Below are positions 23,849 to 32,750 of a stretch of DNA of 34,751 bases, in pieces. The notes under the pieces were generated by a model. It saw nothing but the letters and a program-made list of their open reading frames with translations, had not been told where the DNA came from and did not search any database. Made by a program: the position numbers and the translations under genes. Positions within the stretch are counted from its first letter, which is position 1. Every line of letters starts with the position of its first letter. Source of the DNA: Alphaproteobacteria bacterium (lineage in GTDB: Bacteria; Pseudomonadota; Alphaproteobacteria; Micropepsales; Micropepsaceae); contig JABFRX010000150.1 in NCBI GenBank assembly GCA_013140995.1, forward strand, positions 1 to 34,751, read 5' to 3'.

Positions 23849-25156
23849 CTAGTCGTCGCACCGCGTGCCGCTCATCCGGAAGAGGCCGAAGTCACGATCC
23901 GATCGCGAGGTGCAATCGCCGCCGTAACAAACGCAACTTCCATGATCGCACTGTATATCATTGAACGCGGCCGTACCCACCGCGCCACGCGCCAGATCGA
24001 TACCCGTCCGCTTGGCATGCGTGATCCGGTTATCGCGCAAATCCACGGCCGCGCCAGGGCCGACGACAATGCCGCGGCCTGGATGGGCGATGTTGACACC
24101 CTTTGCCGCACCCCGCGTGCCCGGTGCAAACACCAGTCCGTCAGCATAGCCAGCGATCACGCCACCCTCGATCGTGAACGACGTTCCGGGCAGGCTCGGC
24201 AACGACGGAAGGTCGTCGCCGGGCTTCGGACCACCGACCACGATCCCGGCTTGGCCGGGGCCGATCTGGTAAATCTCGTTCGTTTCGCCGCGCAACACCT
24301 GCACGCGATTGAACGCGACCGGATAGCGCCCCGTCATACCCACGCGCACGCCCACCACACCGCCCTTGATCAGGGTGTTTTGAAGGTTGGCACCGTCGAC
24401 CGAGAGCTGGACCACCGATTCCGCGCTCGCGCCGCTCGCAAAGCCGCCGCCTGTAAGCGAGACAGTAAGGCCGCGCACGGCGTTCAGCGCCGTACCGCGC
24501 GCACGGATCGTCGAATCCGTCGACGAGAACGAGCCGCCGTTGAGCCGCACCGCATCACCGGTCCCGCGCGACGCCAGGTTTACCTCGTTGAAGTCGAGGC
24601 GCCCGTTCTGAACGACAACGCAGCCGTCGATATCGATCCCACGGAACGAAACAAGCGAACTACCGTAAGCCGGCGCAACGGTCGCGCATGCGCCGCCGCG
24701 AAGTTCGGCCCGCCCGCCGTAGGCGTAGTCGTCCGACTCGATGACCACACCTTGATCGATGGTGAGGCCCGAAATATCGCACGCCGCGCCTGGACGGATG
24801 CGAATATGCCCACCCTCACCGATGCGATCGAGCGCTTCACGAATCGAAGAGTAGGAATAGGGAGCAGGCTCGCCACAGCTGACTCGCACCCACCGCCCAT
24901 GCGGCGGCCGGTCGTCGCCGCCCGGGCCCGGCGGATACCAAGGACCATCGCCATGACGGCGGCGCTTGTGGACCTTCTTCGGCTTGCAGCAGAGTTCGAT
25001 GTTCGGAAACGCATATGGATCGGACTGCGCTTCGGCTTGAGCACCGCTATAGGCTGAGGCCGTTTCGCTCGATCCCATCCAAAAGAAACCGGCTGCCGCC
25101 GCAAGTGCGACAGTCGAAAGAAAGGTTGCCAGCTTCGTTCCAACACTCTGCCGCAT
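23849..25156 (-). CDS. Secreted right-handed beta-helix-like protein
   Basis: A 435-residue protein. The chosen start ATG 25156 (AGGG upstream) gives a signal peptide (TKLATFLSTVALAAAAGFF, cleavage near ASA). From about residue 95 the sequence shows short repeated beta-strand rungs such as GHIRIRPGAACDISGLTI, QGVVIESDDY, FRGIDIDGCVVVQNG and GRGIVVGPGAAVDLRDNRI, the pattern of parallel beta-helix (pectate-lyase/NosD-like) proteins. No catalytic residues for polysaccharide cleavage are recognisable. The C-terminus is cysteine-rich (IQCDHGSCVCYGGDC). Longer starts reach into the preceding gene. Confidence 0.75.
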   Translation of the reverse strand: MRQSVGTKLATFLSTVALAAAAGFFWMGSSETASAYSGAQAEAQSDPYAFPNIELCCKPKKVHKRRRHGDGPWYPPGPGGDDRPPHGRWVRVSCGEPAPYSYSSIREALDRIGEGGHIRIRPGAACDISGLTIDQGVVIESDDYAYGGRAELRGGACATVAPAYGSSLVSFRGIDIDGCVVVQNGRLDFNEVNLASRGTGDAVRLNGGSFSSTDSTIRARGTALNAVRGLTVSLTGGGFASGASAESVVQLSVDGANLQNTLIKGGVVGVRVGMTGRYPVAFNRVQVLRGETNEIYQIGPGQAGIVVGGPKPGDDLPSLPSLPGTSFTIEGGVIAGYADGLVFAPGTRGAAKGVNIAHPGRGIVVGPGAAVDLRDNRITHAKRTGIDLARGAVGTAAFNDIQCDHGSCVCYGGDCTSRSDRDFGLFRMSGTRCDD

Positions 25157-25196
25157 CGTCGTCACCCTGTCCCCAGTCGCTCGGCGGAGCGCGCCG

Positions 25197-26873
25197 TCAC
25201 TGTGTTTCATCGGTCTGTTGCTGTTGCGCGCGCTCGCGCTCGCGTTGGCAGCGGCGTGTCTTGCACTCGTTGCTCTTGGCCGGCGCCGTCTCAAGAAGCC
25301 GCAAGAATTCGGCCTTCACCGGCGAAAACCCAGCCGCCGCCGACCCCTGCCGGTAGCGCACCGCGCGATCCTCCGACTTGTCGATACCGTCGGCGCCTTG
25401 CGTGTAGAGTTCAGACAGTGCGTACATCGCCTCACCGTCGCCCTGTTCCGCCGCCAACAGCAACCACTTCTCGGCGCGCACGAAGTCGGTGACGACACCG
25501 ATGCCCTTGACGTACATAACGCCCAAACACCGCTGCGCACGCGCCGATCCGCGCACTGCGCCGATCTGGATCAGACGCGTAAGCTGCACCGGCGTCAGAT
25601 TGCCGGTCTGCGGATCGCCCAGGAAGTCTTGGTACTTCGCGGTTGCCCTTGAGAAATCCTCGCCGCGATAGAAGCCTAAGAATTGCAGCATATCGCGACG
25701 GATCTGCTGCGGGATCAGCCGCTCACCCAACGCCAACGCCTGCGCGCGGCGCGAGTTTATTGTGCACTCGTCGCTATGCACCAGACCCGATGGCGTTTCG
25801 CCGCGATAGCGCGTCTCGGCCGCATAGAACTCGAACGGCGAGAGCCAGCGTAGCGCTTTCGCCTTGGCGAGCACGTCGGAGTTCTGCGTCTTCTGATCGC
25901 CGCCCGTGCCCGCGGCGGCGCTATAGTCGCCCTGCCAGTTCTTCAGCGCGTCGATGTAGGTCTTAGCGATCGGGTGGCCTGCCCGATCGGCGAGTTGATA
26001 GAACACCATCGCTTCGATCGGGCTTGAGGCGAAGACGTTCCCCGAACTGTCGGTCGAGTAACGCGAGCATGAACTGCCCGGCGTCAACCAACCCCACCAG
26101 TCGCTGCTGCTGCAAAGCTTATTGCCCCAAAAGTCCGAGCCGAACCGCGAACCCGATGTCGTCGACCCCGGATAAGCGCCGGTTGTGCCTGTCGTGCTGC
26201 TTGGGTAAGGCGACGGTCCCGGTATTACGCGTGTCGGCAGCATGCCGGTTCCCCTGCCCACCGGCCGGCGCCAATACGGCTGATCCGTCGCGCCAACAAG
26301 CGGCGCTCCGCTCGAACCAGAGTGGCGCTGCGCAATGAACGGGTCGTGCAACTGACCCAGCGTCACGAACCCTTCGCCGCCGCGGCACGATTGGATGTAA
26401 GTGATTCGATTGCGCACATCGATGCGCTCGTCCTGCAGCAGATCGCGATAGATCTCGCGCGCGGTAGCGTCGGCCGCTGCAAGCCTGCTCACCACCGCGT
26501 CGGCGGCAGGATCGAGGTGCACATGATCGAAGATCGCCGAATTGCGTCCGGCCATGAAATACCAAACGAATGCTTCGACCGGATCGTAATAGCCTTTGTC
26601 GTCCTGGCGCTTCGCCGAATAGATGTCCCCGAGTTTCACCTGCGCGAAGAAGTCGTTGTTCTGCCATGCCGCGCGGCGGCACAAACGAATCGCTTCGTCC
26701 TTACGTCCGTATTGATACGAACGCTCGCACTCTGCGACGTCTGCGCTCACCGGCGTGAAGATGGAGATCGAACAAACCGTCATCGCCGCGAGCAACGAAC
26801 GCCGCGCAATTGTCGAAATGCGGCTCACCGCGGATGTGGAACGCTGCTGCTCTGACGCGCGTTTCGGGTGCAT
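25197..26873 (-). CDS. Exported Sel1-like repeat protein
   Basis: A 558-residue protein, probably exported: a long polar N-terminus is followed by a hydrophobic segment (SLLAAMTVCSISIFTPVSA, cleavage after VSA). Sel1-like (tetratricopeptide-related) helical repeats are visible near the start of the mature part (AFVWYFMAGRN) and clearly near the C-terminus (RAQRCLGVMYVKGIGVV, KWLLLAAEQGDGEAMYALSE). The middle is Ser/Thr/Gly-rich with WGWL and Cys pairs. Sel1 proteins usually act as scaffolds for envelope complexes. ATG 26873 has GAGG 8 bases upstream. It is the first gene of the five-gene cluster. Its precise role is unknown. Confidence 0.78.
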   Translation of the reverse strand: MHPKRASEQQRSTSAVSRISTIARRSLLAAMTVCSISIFTPVSADVAECERSYQYGRKDEAIRLCRRAAWQNNDFFAQVKLGDIYSAKRQDDKGYYDPVEAFVWYFMAGRNSAIFDHVHLDPAADAVVSRLAAADATAREIYRDLLQDERIDVRNRITYIQSCRGGEGFVTLGQLHDPFIAQRHSGSSGAPLVGATDQPYWRRPVGRGTGMLPTRVIPGPSPYPSSTTGTTGAYPGSTTSGSRFGSDFWGNKLCSSSDWWGWLTPGSSCSRYSTDSSGNVFASSPIEAMVFYQLADRAGHPIAKTYIDALKNWQGDYSAAAGTGGDQKTQNSDVLAKAKALRWLSPFEFYAAETRYRGETPSGLVHSDECTINSRRAQALALGERLIPQQIRRDMLQFLGFYRGEDFSRATAKYQDFLGDPQTGNLTPVQLTRLIQIGAVRGSARAQRCLGVMYVKGIGVVTDFVRAEKWLLLAAEQGDGEAMYALSELYTQGADGIDKSEDRAVRYRQGSAAAGFSPVKAEFLRLLETAPAKSNECKTRRCQRERERAQQQQTDETQ

Positions 26874-27227
26874 GTGTCGCCTCAAACTGATGTCGGCGGT
26901 ACAAACTGGGGGTAGTTTCCGCCGGCAGCGATCTGACCGGGGGGATGGTCGACCGCGTGTGCGCATTCAGCGCCGGACGTCGAACAAGTGTCAATATCGC
27001 GGAACGTGAAAAGCGCGATTAAATCCGTGTGTTAGGCGAAGTTTCGCACAACTCACTCGAACTGAATCAACTCAAGCGAGCGCACGTGAAAATAGCACTT
27101 CAACACCCCGCTCAGTACCCCGGTTGCGCGCGCGTGCAATTTATGGTCGTAGGAATTTCGGCTTAACTAGGAAATGCCTTTGCGTGTGGTGAACGATTCC
27201 CCAAAGCGGGGAATCGCGGAGGAAACG
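26874..27227. promoter_or_regulatory. Divergent intergenic region with a leader hairpin
   Basis: No gene is seen in these 354 bases. They must hold the promoters of the Sel1 operon (-) and the isomerase gene (+). The main feature is a perfect hairpin directly upstream of the isomerase ribosome site: GATTCCCC (27195-27202), loop AAAGC, GGGGAATC (27208-27215), followed at once by GCGGAGGAAACG and the ATG. Without a T-run this is a leader hairpin rather than a terminator. No convincing -35/-10 pair was identified. Confidence 0.5.
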
Positions 27228-27881
27228 ATGACACTGGAAGTCGAAGTGTTTTGGTCTTTTCGCTCGCCTTATTCGTACCTGGCGGGGCCCAGAATGGTTG
27301 CACTGGAAAAAGAGTGGGACCTGAAATTCTTGGTGCGACCGGTCTATCCGATCGCGGTTCGACTCGACGGTTGGTTCAAAAACGCAAACCCGATGTGGTT
27401 GCCTTATCTCGTGCGCGACGTGATGCGCGAAGCCGAACGCCATGCAACGCCGTTCATGTGGCCGCGGCCCGATCCGATTCTGATGGACATCGCAACCGGC
27501 GAAGTTTCGAAGCAACAACCCTTCATTCACCGCCTGACCCGCCTTGGCGTTGCTGCAGCCGAACGGGGCCGCGGCTTGCCGTTCATCTACGAAGTGTCTT
27601 CAACGCTCTACGGCGGTCGCGTCGAGAACTGGCACGAAGGCAATCACCTGCGCGATGCAGCGGCGCGTGCGGGCGTCAACCTCGCCGAGCTAGACGCGGC
27701 GATTGAAAGCGACGCCGACCGCTACGAGGCGATCATCAAAGAAAACGAAGCCGCGCATCGCAAAGCGGGCCATTGGGGCGTGCCGACCTTCGCCTTCAAC
27801 GACGAACCGTTCTTCGGCCAAGACCGTATCGACGCACTGCTCTGGCGCTTGGAAAAAAACGGATTGAAGCGGCGAGCCTAG
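27228..27881 (+). CDS. 2-hydroxychromene-2-carboxylate isomerase-like (kappa-GST/DsbA fold)
   Basis: A 217-residue thioredoxin-like protein of the HCCA isomerase/kappa-class glutathione transferase family. The N-terminal FWSFRSPYSYLA carries the serine that binds glutathione in place of the DsbA cysteine, and GVPTFAFNDEPFFGQDRID gives the cis-proline and C-terminal signature. Characterised relatives isomerise ring-cleavage products in naphthalene degradation, but most chromosomal copies have unknown substrates. ATG 27228 has a strong GGAGG 6 bases upstream. The stop codon overlaps that of the convergent phosphodiesterase gene. Confidence 0.9.
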   Translation: MTLEVEVFWSFRSPYSYLAGPRMVALEKEWDLKFLVRPVYPIAVRLDGWFKNANPMWLPYLVRDVMREAERHATPFMWPRPDPILMDIATGEVSKQQPFIHRLTRLGVAAAERGRGLPFIYEVSSTLYGGRVENWHEGNHLRDAAARAGVNLAELDAAIESDADRYEAIIKENEAAHRKAGHWGVPTFAFNDEPFFGQDRIDALLWRLEKNGLKRRA

Positions 27882-28642
27882 GCCCAAAGTCCCTTCTCGA
27901 TCAGCACGCGCTTCAACACCGCGGGACGGTCGGTCATCAGGCCATGCACGCCGAGGTCGATCAGCCGGCGCATTTCCGCCTCGTCGTCGATCGTCCACAC
28001 ATGCACCTGAAGCCCGCGCCGCTCAGCTGCCTGGACGAAGCGCCGCGTCACGATCGTTATGCCGTTCCCCTTAACCGGCACCTGCGCACAGCCCTCGACC
28101 CACCGCTTTAGCGGCAGACCGGCAGAGGCCGACTTCAGCTTCAACACGCCGCCGGGCCCAAGCGACGTACAAACGCGCCCATCGAATGCATCGTGAACTT
28201 GGCGGATGCGCTTGCCTGAAAACGAGCCGATACAAACGCGATCTTCCAACCCCATCCGCTTGATCAACGCAATCAGCGGCGCGACCGCCGCATCGTGCTT
28301 CGGGTCGATGTTGATCCGTGTGTCGGGAAAGCGCGCGAATAGCGCCTCCATCAGCGGCACGGGCTCGCTGCCGCCGATTCGAGCCTTGGAAACATCCGCC
28401 CACGCCAGTTCTTCGATCTTGCCCTTCGCGTCGCTCACGCGGTCGAGTTTGTCGTCGTGAAACGAGATCAAAACCCCGTCCCGCGTCGCATAGGCGTCCG
28501 TCTCCAAATACCGGTAGCCGAGCCCCACAGCGTATTCGAACGCTTTCATCGTGTTTTCGGGCGCCTCCAGCGCCCCGCCACGATGGGCGAAGGCCAGAAG
28601 GCCGGGGTGATCGAGAAAGGCAAACTTGGCGGGTCGTGTCAT
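27878..28642 (-). CDS. Glycerophosphodiester phosphodiesterase
   Basis: A 254-residue GDPD-family TIM barrel that hydrolyses glycerophosphodiesters (deacylated phospholipids) to glycerol-3-phosphate and an alcohol. Catalytic and metal-binding residues are visible in AHRGGALEAPENT (His-Arg and Glu-Asn), ETDAYATRDGVLISFHDDKLDR (Glu-x-Asp and the catalytic His), and INIDPKHD in the middle; the barrel ends VHVWTIDDEAEM and GLMTDRP. There is no signal peptide, so it is cytoplasmic. ATG 28642 is preferred; ATG 28660 is possible. It is divergent from the DUF885 gene, 69 bp away. Confidence 0.92.
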   Translation of the reverse strand: MTRPAKFAFLDHPGLLAFAHRGGALEAPENTMKAFEYAVGLGYRYLETDAYATRDGVLISFHDDKLDRVSDAKGKIEELAWADVSKARIGGSEPVPLMEALFARFPDTRINIDPKHDAAVAPLIALIKRMGLEDRVCIGSFSGKRIRQVHDAFDGRVCTSLGPGGVLKLKSASAGLPLKRWVEGCAQVPVKGNGITIVTRRFVQAAERRGLQVHVWTIDDEAEMRRLIDLGVHGLMTDRPAVLKRVLIEKGLWA

Positions 28643-28711
28643 GGAGTACCAGCCTGGCATGCTCGATCCGGTTTCTCTAGTGTGCCGCCGCCATCGACCT
28701 TTGAGGGAATC

Positions 28712-30553
28712 ATGCCGAACCACGCCTCCCGCCGCGCCTTCCTGAAACTAACCACGGCAACCGCCGCGCTGGCATTGACCGGCTGCGTCGACGACATCGT
28801 CCAGGCCGGCATGGACCCAGCCGCAGCCGCGACAACCGAAGACGCAAAACTGCTCGCGTTCTTCTCAAAGAGCTTCACCCGCGAACTCGAAGAATCGCCG
28901 GAGTTCATGACGTCGCTTGGCATGAAGAAGCGCTACGGCGAATGGAGCGACTACTCGGATGAATTCGCGGTATATCAGAACAAGAACACGACCGCCGACC
29001 TCGCCTTCATGAAGAATGACATCGACCGCGCAGCGCTAAGCCCCGCGATGCGCGTCTCCTACGACATCTTCTTGTTCCGCAACGAACAGCGCGTGACCAG
29101 CCATCCCTTCCGCTTCCACAACTACAGCGTCTCGCACTTCGGCGGCCCCCATCAGGAAATCCCGAATCTGCTGATCAACCGCCACAGCATCGCGAACGTA
29201 TCGGATGCCGAAGCTTACATCGCCCGCATCGCCGCAACGGATAAGGTGATGGATCAAACGATCACCTTCATGCGCGAGCAAAAGGCGAAGGGCATCACGC
29301 TTCCCAAATTCTCCTACGCCCTCATTCTCGACGACGCCCGCAAAGCCGTTCGAGGCGCCCCCTTCGACGGCAAGGACGACAATGAAATCTTCGCCGACTT
29401 CAAGAAGAAAGTGGCAAAGCTAAGCGGCAAGGAAAAGCTGATCGCCGATGCCGGACAAGCGCTCACCCAAAAGCTGAAACCCGCCTACGAGCGCTTCATC
29501 GCGGCAGCAGAAGAAATTGGCCGCTCCGTGAAGGGCGATCACGGCGCCGGCACGCTGCCGGACGGCGCCGCCTTCTACGACCACGCCGTCTCTGCTCACA
29601 CGACGCTGAAAATGCCGGCGAACGATATCCACGCGCTAGGCCACGCCGAAGTCGCCCGCCTTTCGAGCGAAATGGAGGTCGTGAAAAAGCGCCTCGGCTT
29701 CAAAGGCCCGCTGAAGGCGTTCTACACCGATTTGCGCACGAACCCGCGCTATCTCTACCCGAACACCGACGAAGGCCGGAACGGCTATCTTACCCGCGCA
29801 CGCGAACTTCAGGCCGAAGCGAACGCCGCGCTGCCCAAAGCTTTCGGTACGCTGCCCAAGGCTGCGGTCGAAGTGAAACGCATGGAACCGTTCCTCGAAA
29901 GCGGCCAAACGATCGCTTTTTACAACCAAGGCACACCCGACGGTTCGCGTCCCGGCTTCGTCGCCTACAATCTAGCCTCGATGACGACGCTGCCGAAGTG
30001 GCAGATGGCGGCGCTCGCCTTCCACGAAGGCATCCCCGGCCATCACCTGCAAATCTCGATCGCGCAGGAAACGAAGGCGATCCCGGAGTTCCGCAAATAC
30101 TCGTTCTTCACCGCCTACGTCGAAGGCTGGGCGCTCTACACCGAACTCCTGTCGAAAGAGATGGGCCTCTACAAGGACGACCTGGACGAGGTCGGCCGCA
30201 TCACGATGGAACTCTGGCGCGCCTGCCGCCTTGTCGTTGACACCGGCATCCACGCGAAAGGCTGGGACCGCAAGCGATCGGTCGATTACTTCCTCGCCAA
30301 CACCGCGCTCACGCGCGACAACATCGTGCGCGAAATCGACCGCTATTTCGTATGGCCCGGCCAAGCCTGCGCCTACCAAATCGGCAAGAACAAGATCCTC
30401 GAACTGCGCGAACGGGCGAAAGCCGCAATGGGCATGCGCTTCGACATCCGCAAATACCACGACACAGTGCTCGAAAACGGCGGCGTGCCGCTGCCGGTGC
30501 TTGAGACGATCGTAGCCGCTTGGACGAAAGCCGGTGCTGCCCCGCCGGGTTAA
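28712..30553 (+). CDS. DUF885 family Tat-exported lipoprotein, putative metallopeptidase
   Basis: A 613-residue DUF885 protein. The N-terminus has a twin-arginine motif (SRRAFLK, Arg7-Arg8) followed by a lipobox (LALTGC, Cys25), so it is probably exported folded through Tat and lipidated. The catalytic signature HEGIPGHH at residues 437-444 is the HExxxHH-like zinc-site motif of the family, supported by AYVEGWALYTE downstream. The family is annotated as peptidase-like, and substrates are unknown. GAGGGA precedes ATG 28712; the longer frame back to 28457 lies within the antisense gene and is rejected. Confidence 0.9.
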   Translation: MPNHASRRAFLKLTTATAALALTGCVDDIVQAGMDPAAAATTEDAKLLAFFSKSFTRELEESPEFMTSLGMKKRYGEWSDYSDEFAVYQNKNTTADLAFMKNDIDRAALSPAMRVSYDIFLFRNEQRVTSHPFRFHNYSVSHFGGPHQEIPNLLINRHSIANVSDAEAYIARIAATDKVMDQTITFMREQKAKGITLPKFSYALILDDARKAVRGAPFDGKDDNEIFADFKKKVAKLSGKEKLIADAGQALTQKLKPAYERFIAAAEEIGRSVKGDHGAGTLPDGAAFYDHAVSAHTTLKMPANDIHALGHAEVARLSSEMEVVKKRLGFKGPLKAFYTDLRTNPRYLYPNTDEGRNGYLTRARELQAEANAALPKAFGTLPKAAVEVKRMEPFLESGQTIAFYNQGTPDGSRPGFVAYNLASMTTLPKWQMAALAFHEGIPGHHLQISIAQETKAIPEFRKYSFFTAYVEGWALYTELLSKEMGLYKDDLDEVGRITMELWRACRLVVDTGIHAKGWDRKRSVDYFLANTALTRDNIVREIDRYFVWPGQACAYQIGKNKILELRERAKAAMGMRFDIRKYHDTVLENGGVPLPVLETIVAAWTKAGAAPPG

Positions 30554-30576
30554 CCGTCTTCATCCGCATTAAGGTT

Positions 30577-30607
30577 GCGAGGCGAGCGCGATGGTGCATC
30601 GCCTCGC
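30577..30607. other. Hairpin after the DUF885 gene
   Basis: GCGAGGCGA (30577-30585) and TCGCCTCGC (30599-30607) form a perfect 9-bp stem with a 13-base loop, 24 bases after the DUF885 stop. No T-run follows, so it is at best a weak or Rho-assisted terminator. Confidence 0.45.
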
Positions 30608-30657
30608 GTCTGTTAAGGTGCGTGCGCGCTCAACGGTTTTCTCTGGGGTCACGTTCC

Positions 30658-31107
30658 ATGTCGCGTACGATCGCGTTTGCGGTTCTCATTGGCGCTCTAA
30701 GTTCGACGGCGATCGCGGCGCCGCAACGCCAGCTGGTCGCGCCGAATTTTAATCCCGGCCTTCGCACGGTCCCCTTCGTCCACCAAAGTCACGGCGCAAC
30801 AGATGACGCCGCGTGCGCGCAACAACTCGTTTCGCGTGTCGACTCAGGCACCGTGATTGCAGGGCCTAACGGCCGCGTCGTGCATATCACCGGCATGGCC
30901 GATGCGGGCGTGAGCGTCGCGGAGTTGGCGATCACGTCGATCTCAACCGACGGCCGTTCGGCAACCGCCGACTTCCTGGTCTGCACCTCGCCCACATGGG
31001 TGAGCGCGAGCCCCGTCTCGGCCGTGATGCCCTTGAACGCCCACGCCGGCGTCGAGTCGATTGCTGTGCGCACCCAGTCGAACGCAATCACGCTTAAAGT
31101 CCGCTAA
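30658..31107 (+). CDS. Secreted hypothetical protein
   Basis: A 149-residue protein with a clear signal peptide (cleavage after AIA, about residue 20). The mature protein is small, polar and probably beta-rich, with two cysteines (DAACAQQ and FLVCTSP) that could form a disulfide. I do not recognise a family. It starts at ATG 30658, with GGGG about 11 bases upstream. It is followed immediately by a strong bidirectional terminator shared with the convergent DUF1329 gene. Confidence 0.7.
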   Translation: MSRTIAFAVLIGALSSTAIAAPQRQLVAPNFNPGLRTVPFVHQSHGATDDAACAQQLVSRVDSGTVIAGPNGRVVHITGMADAGVSVAELAITSISTDGRSATADFLVCTSPTWVSASPVSAVMPLNAHAGVESIAVRTQSNAITLKVR

Positions 31108-31111
31108 AAGC

Positions 31112-31146
31112 AAGAAGCCGCTCCTTCCGGAGCGGCTTCTTTATTC
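31112..31146. terminator. Bidirectional Rho-independent terminator
   Basis: A perfect 13-bp stem (31112-31124 with 31129-31141, starting AAGAAGCCGCTCC) with loop TTCC, with TTCTTTATT at the plus-strand end and a matching A-rich 5' flank (AAAAGCAAGAA) that gives a T-rich run on the other strand. It ends transcription of both the secreted-protein gene (+) and the DUF1329 gene (-). Confidence 0.92.
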
Positions 31147-31162
31147 TCACACCAATCGAACG

Positions 31163-32524
31163 TCAGCGAACGCCGATCGTGCGCAGCGCGTCCGGCTGGA
31201 AGCGCGACGAACTAAGCTCGTCGGCGTCGAAGTTGAACGGCTTCTCCTCGCTGACCAGAGACCCGGCCAGATAGCGGCCGCTGCTCTGAACGTCGTACAC
31301 GAGTTCGGCGATCGAGAAGCACATCGGCACATGATAGAAGTTGACCGAGTGCAGCTCTTGAACGCGCCATAGACCGCCGCGGCCGTCGTAAAGTTCGGCA
31401 GCCACCATCGCGCGCTGATCTTCGTCCATATGCATCACGCGACGGGCGTAGAGATGGCGTTGCCCGCCCTTCAGCTTCGCTTCGATCGTCCACACGCGAT
31501 GCGCCTCATACCGCGTCAGATCGGTATTGAGATTGTTCGGCTTGATCAGATCGCTGTACTTCGAGTTGAGTACTTTGTACGAGTTATACGGAACGATCTT
31601 CACGCTCTTGCCGCCCATCGACCACGTGTAGCGGTCGAGCGCACCGTTGAACCCAGTGAAGGAGTCCGCGGTCGACATACCGTCCGTGTTGAAGCCCGGG
31701 TTGTCGTAGGCGATGTCCGGCGCGCGCCGCGTGCGGCGTTGCCCCGGGTTGTACGACCACGCCTTGCGGGGTTCGACCGCGCCGTTCAGCGACTCGTGCA
31801 CCAAGATCACGTTGCCGGCGAGACGCGGCGGCGCGACCGTATTCTGCAGATACATGAGCTGGATGTTCTGAAGGTCTTCGGCCTTCTTCATCTTCGGGTC
31901 GGTCCAATTGACGATAGCCTCGTCCTGATAGCGGATCATGTTGAACGACCCGTTCGCCTGCACCGGCGCCGTCGCATACTGGCGATAGAGCTTGTGCGGC
32001 AGGAAGCGTAGGCGATGGTTCCACGCCATCTCTTGCGCGTTCTCGGTGATCGGGAACGGTGTCCCCATGATGCCTCCGGTGACGCCTTCACCGTCCGGCG
32101 TGAGGCCCGCGACCAATGCGTTGTTCTTCGTCGCCGCCTGCACATACTGCGGCACGGTGCAGCTACGGCGCGACTCGTAAACGTTCATCTTGAACGTAGG
32201 CAGACGCTTGAGAAGCGCTTTGCTCCCTTCGGTCAGCTTACCCTCGTACTGCCCCATGTTCGCGGCAGTGATCGTGTATTTCGGCTTGTCGCCGGGGAAC
32301 GGATCTGGCGGATGCTGCGTCTTCGGATCGAACTTCACGCCCGCCGGCGGCGATTGAATGCCGCCTGTATACGCAGGGACGTCGCCGGAGCCGGCGGTCT
32401 CCGCACCGTTCCAAGTCAAATCTTTCCCCAAGCGATCAGCTTGAGCAGCCGGCACTTTGGCAGACGCGACCGGCACAAAGACGAGCGCGAAAGCCGAGGC
32501 AAACAGAATGCGTTTGTAAGTCAT
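31163..32524 (-). CDS. DUF1329 family secreted protein
   Basis: A 453-residue exported protein: signal peptide MTYKRILFASAFALVFVPVA with cleavage after ASA, then the DUF1329 domain filling the rest. Family landmarks are FDPKTQHPPDPFPGDKPKY, YESRRSCTVPQYV, GTPFPITENAQEMAWNHR, the PGQRRTRRAPDIAYDNPG loop and HVPMCFSIAELVYD near the end. The fold is LolB/LppX-like. DUF1329 genes are often beside DUF1302 porin-like and RND (MMPL-type) transporter genes in bacteria that use hydrophobic substrates, suggesting a role in lipid or hydrophobic-compound handling at the outer membrane; this is inference. A paralogue is at 33520. Confidence 0.93.
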   Translation of the reverse strand: MTYKRILFASAFALVFVPVASAKVPAAQADRLGKDLTWNGAETAGSGDVPAYTGGIQSPPAGVKFDPKTQHPPDPFPGDKPKYTITAANMGQYEGKLTEGSKALLKRLPTFKMNVYESRRSCTVPQYVQAATKNNALVAGLTPDGEGVTGGIMGTPFPITENAQEMAWNHRLRFLPHKLYRQYATAPVQANGSFNMIRYQDEAIVNWTDPKMKKAEDLQNIQLMYLQNTVAPPRLAGNVILVHESLNGAVEPRKAWSYNPGQRRTRRAPDIAYDNPGFNTDGMSTADSFTGFNGALDRYTWSMGGKSVKIVPYNSYKVLNSKYSDLIKPNNLNTDLTRYEAHRVWTIEAKLKGGQRHLYARRVMHMDEDQRAMVAAELYDGRGGLWRVQELHSVNFYHVPMCFSIAELVYDVQSSGRYLAGSLVSEEKPFNFDADELSSSRFQPDALRTIGVR

Positions 32525-32750
32525 GGGATTCCTTATCCTCCACCAAATATCGCTATTGCAGTCTTCTCCACACCAACATCCGGCCTTAAAGCGGAAGACC
32601 GGTGAAGATGCGCATTAAGGAGAGTTTACGAGCTCGACCTTAGCCGAGATCAGGGGCCGCCGACAAATCGCCCCAGGGTTGCCGGACCCAACGCATTTTT
32701 GAACGAGATGTTGTAGTCTTTTAAGGGGGGTGCGCTTAGATGGAACCGCA
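32525..32750. promoter_or_regulatory. Divergent intergenic region
   Basis: This 226-bp gap separates the DUF1329 gene (-) from the DUF882 gene (+) and should contain both promoters. Sequence near 32535-32570 is AT-rich. CGCATTAAGG at 32610-32619 and TTTTAAGGGGGG near 32719-32730 are notable but do not define a promoter. No gene is seen. Confidence 0.3.
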
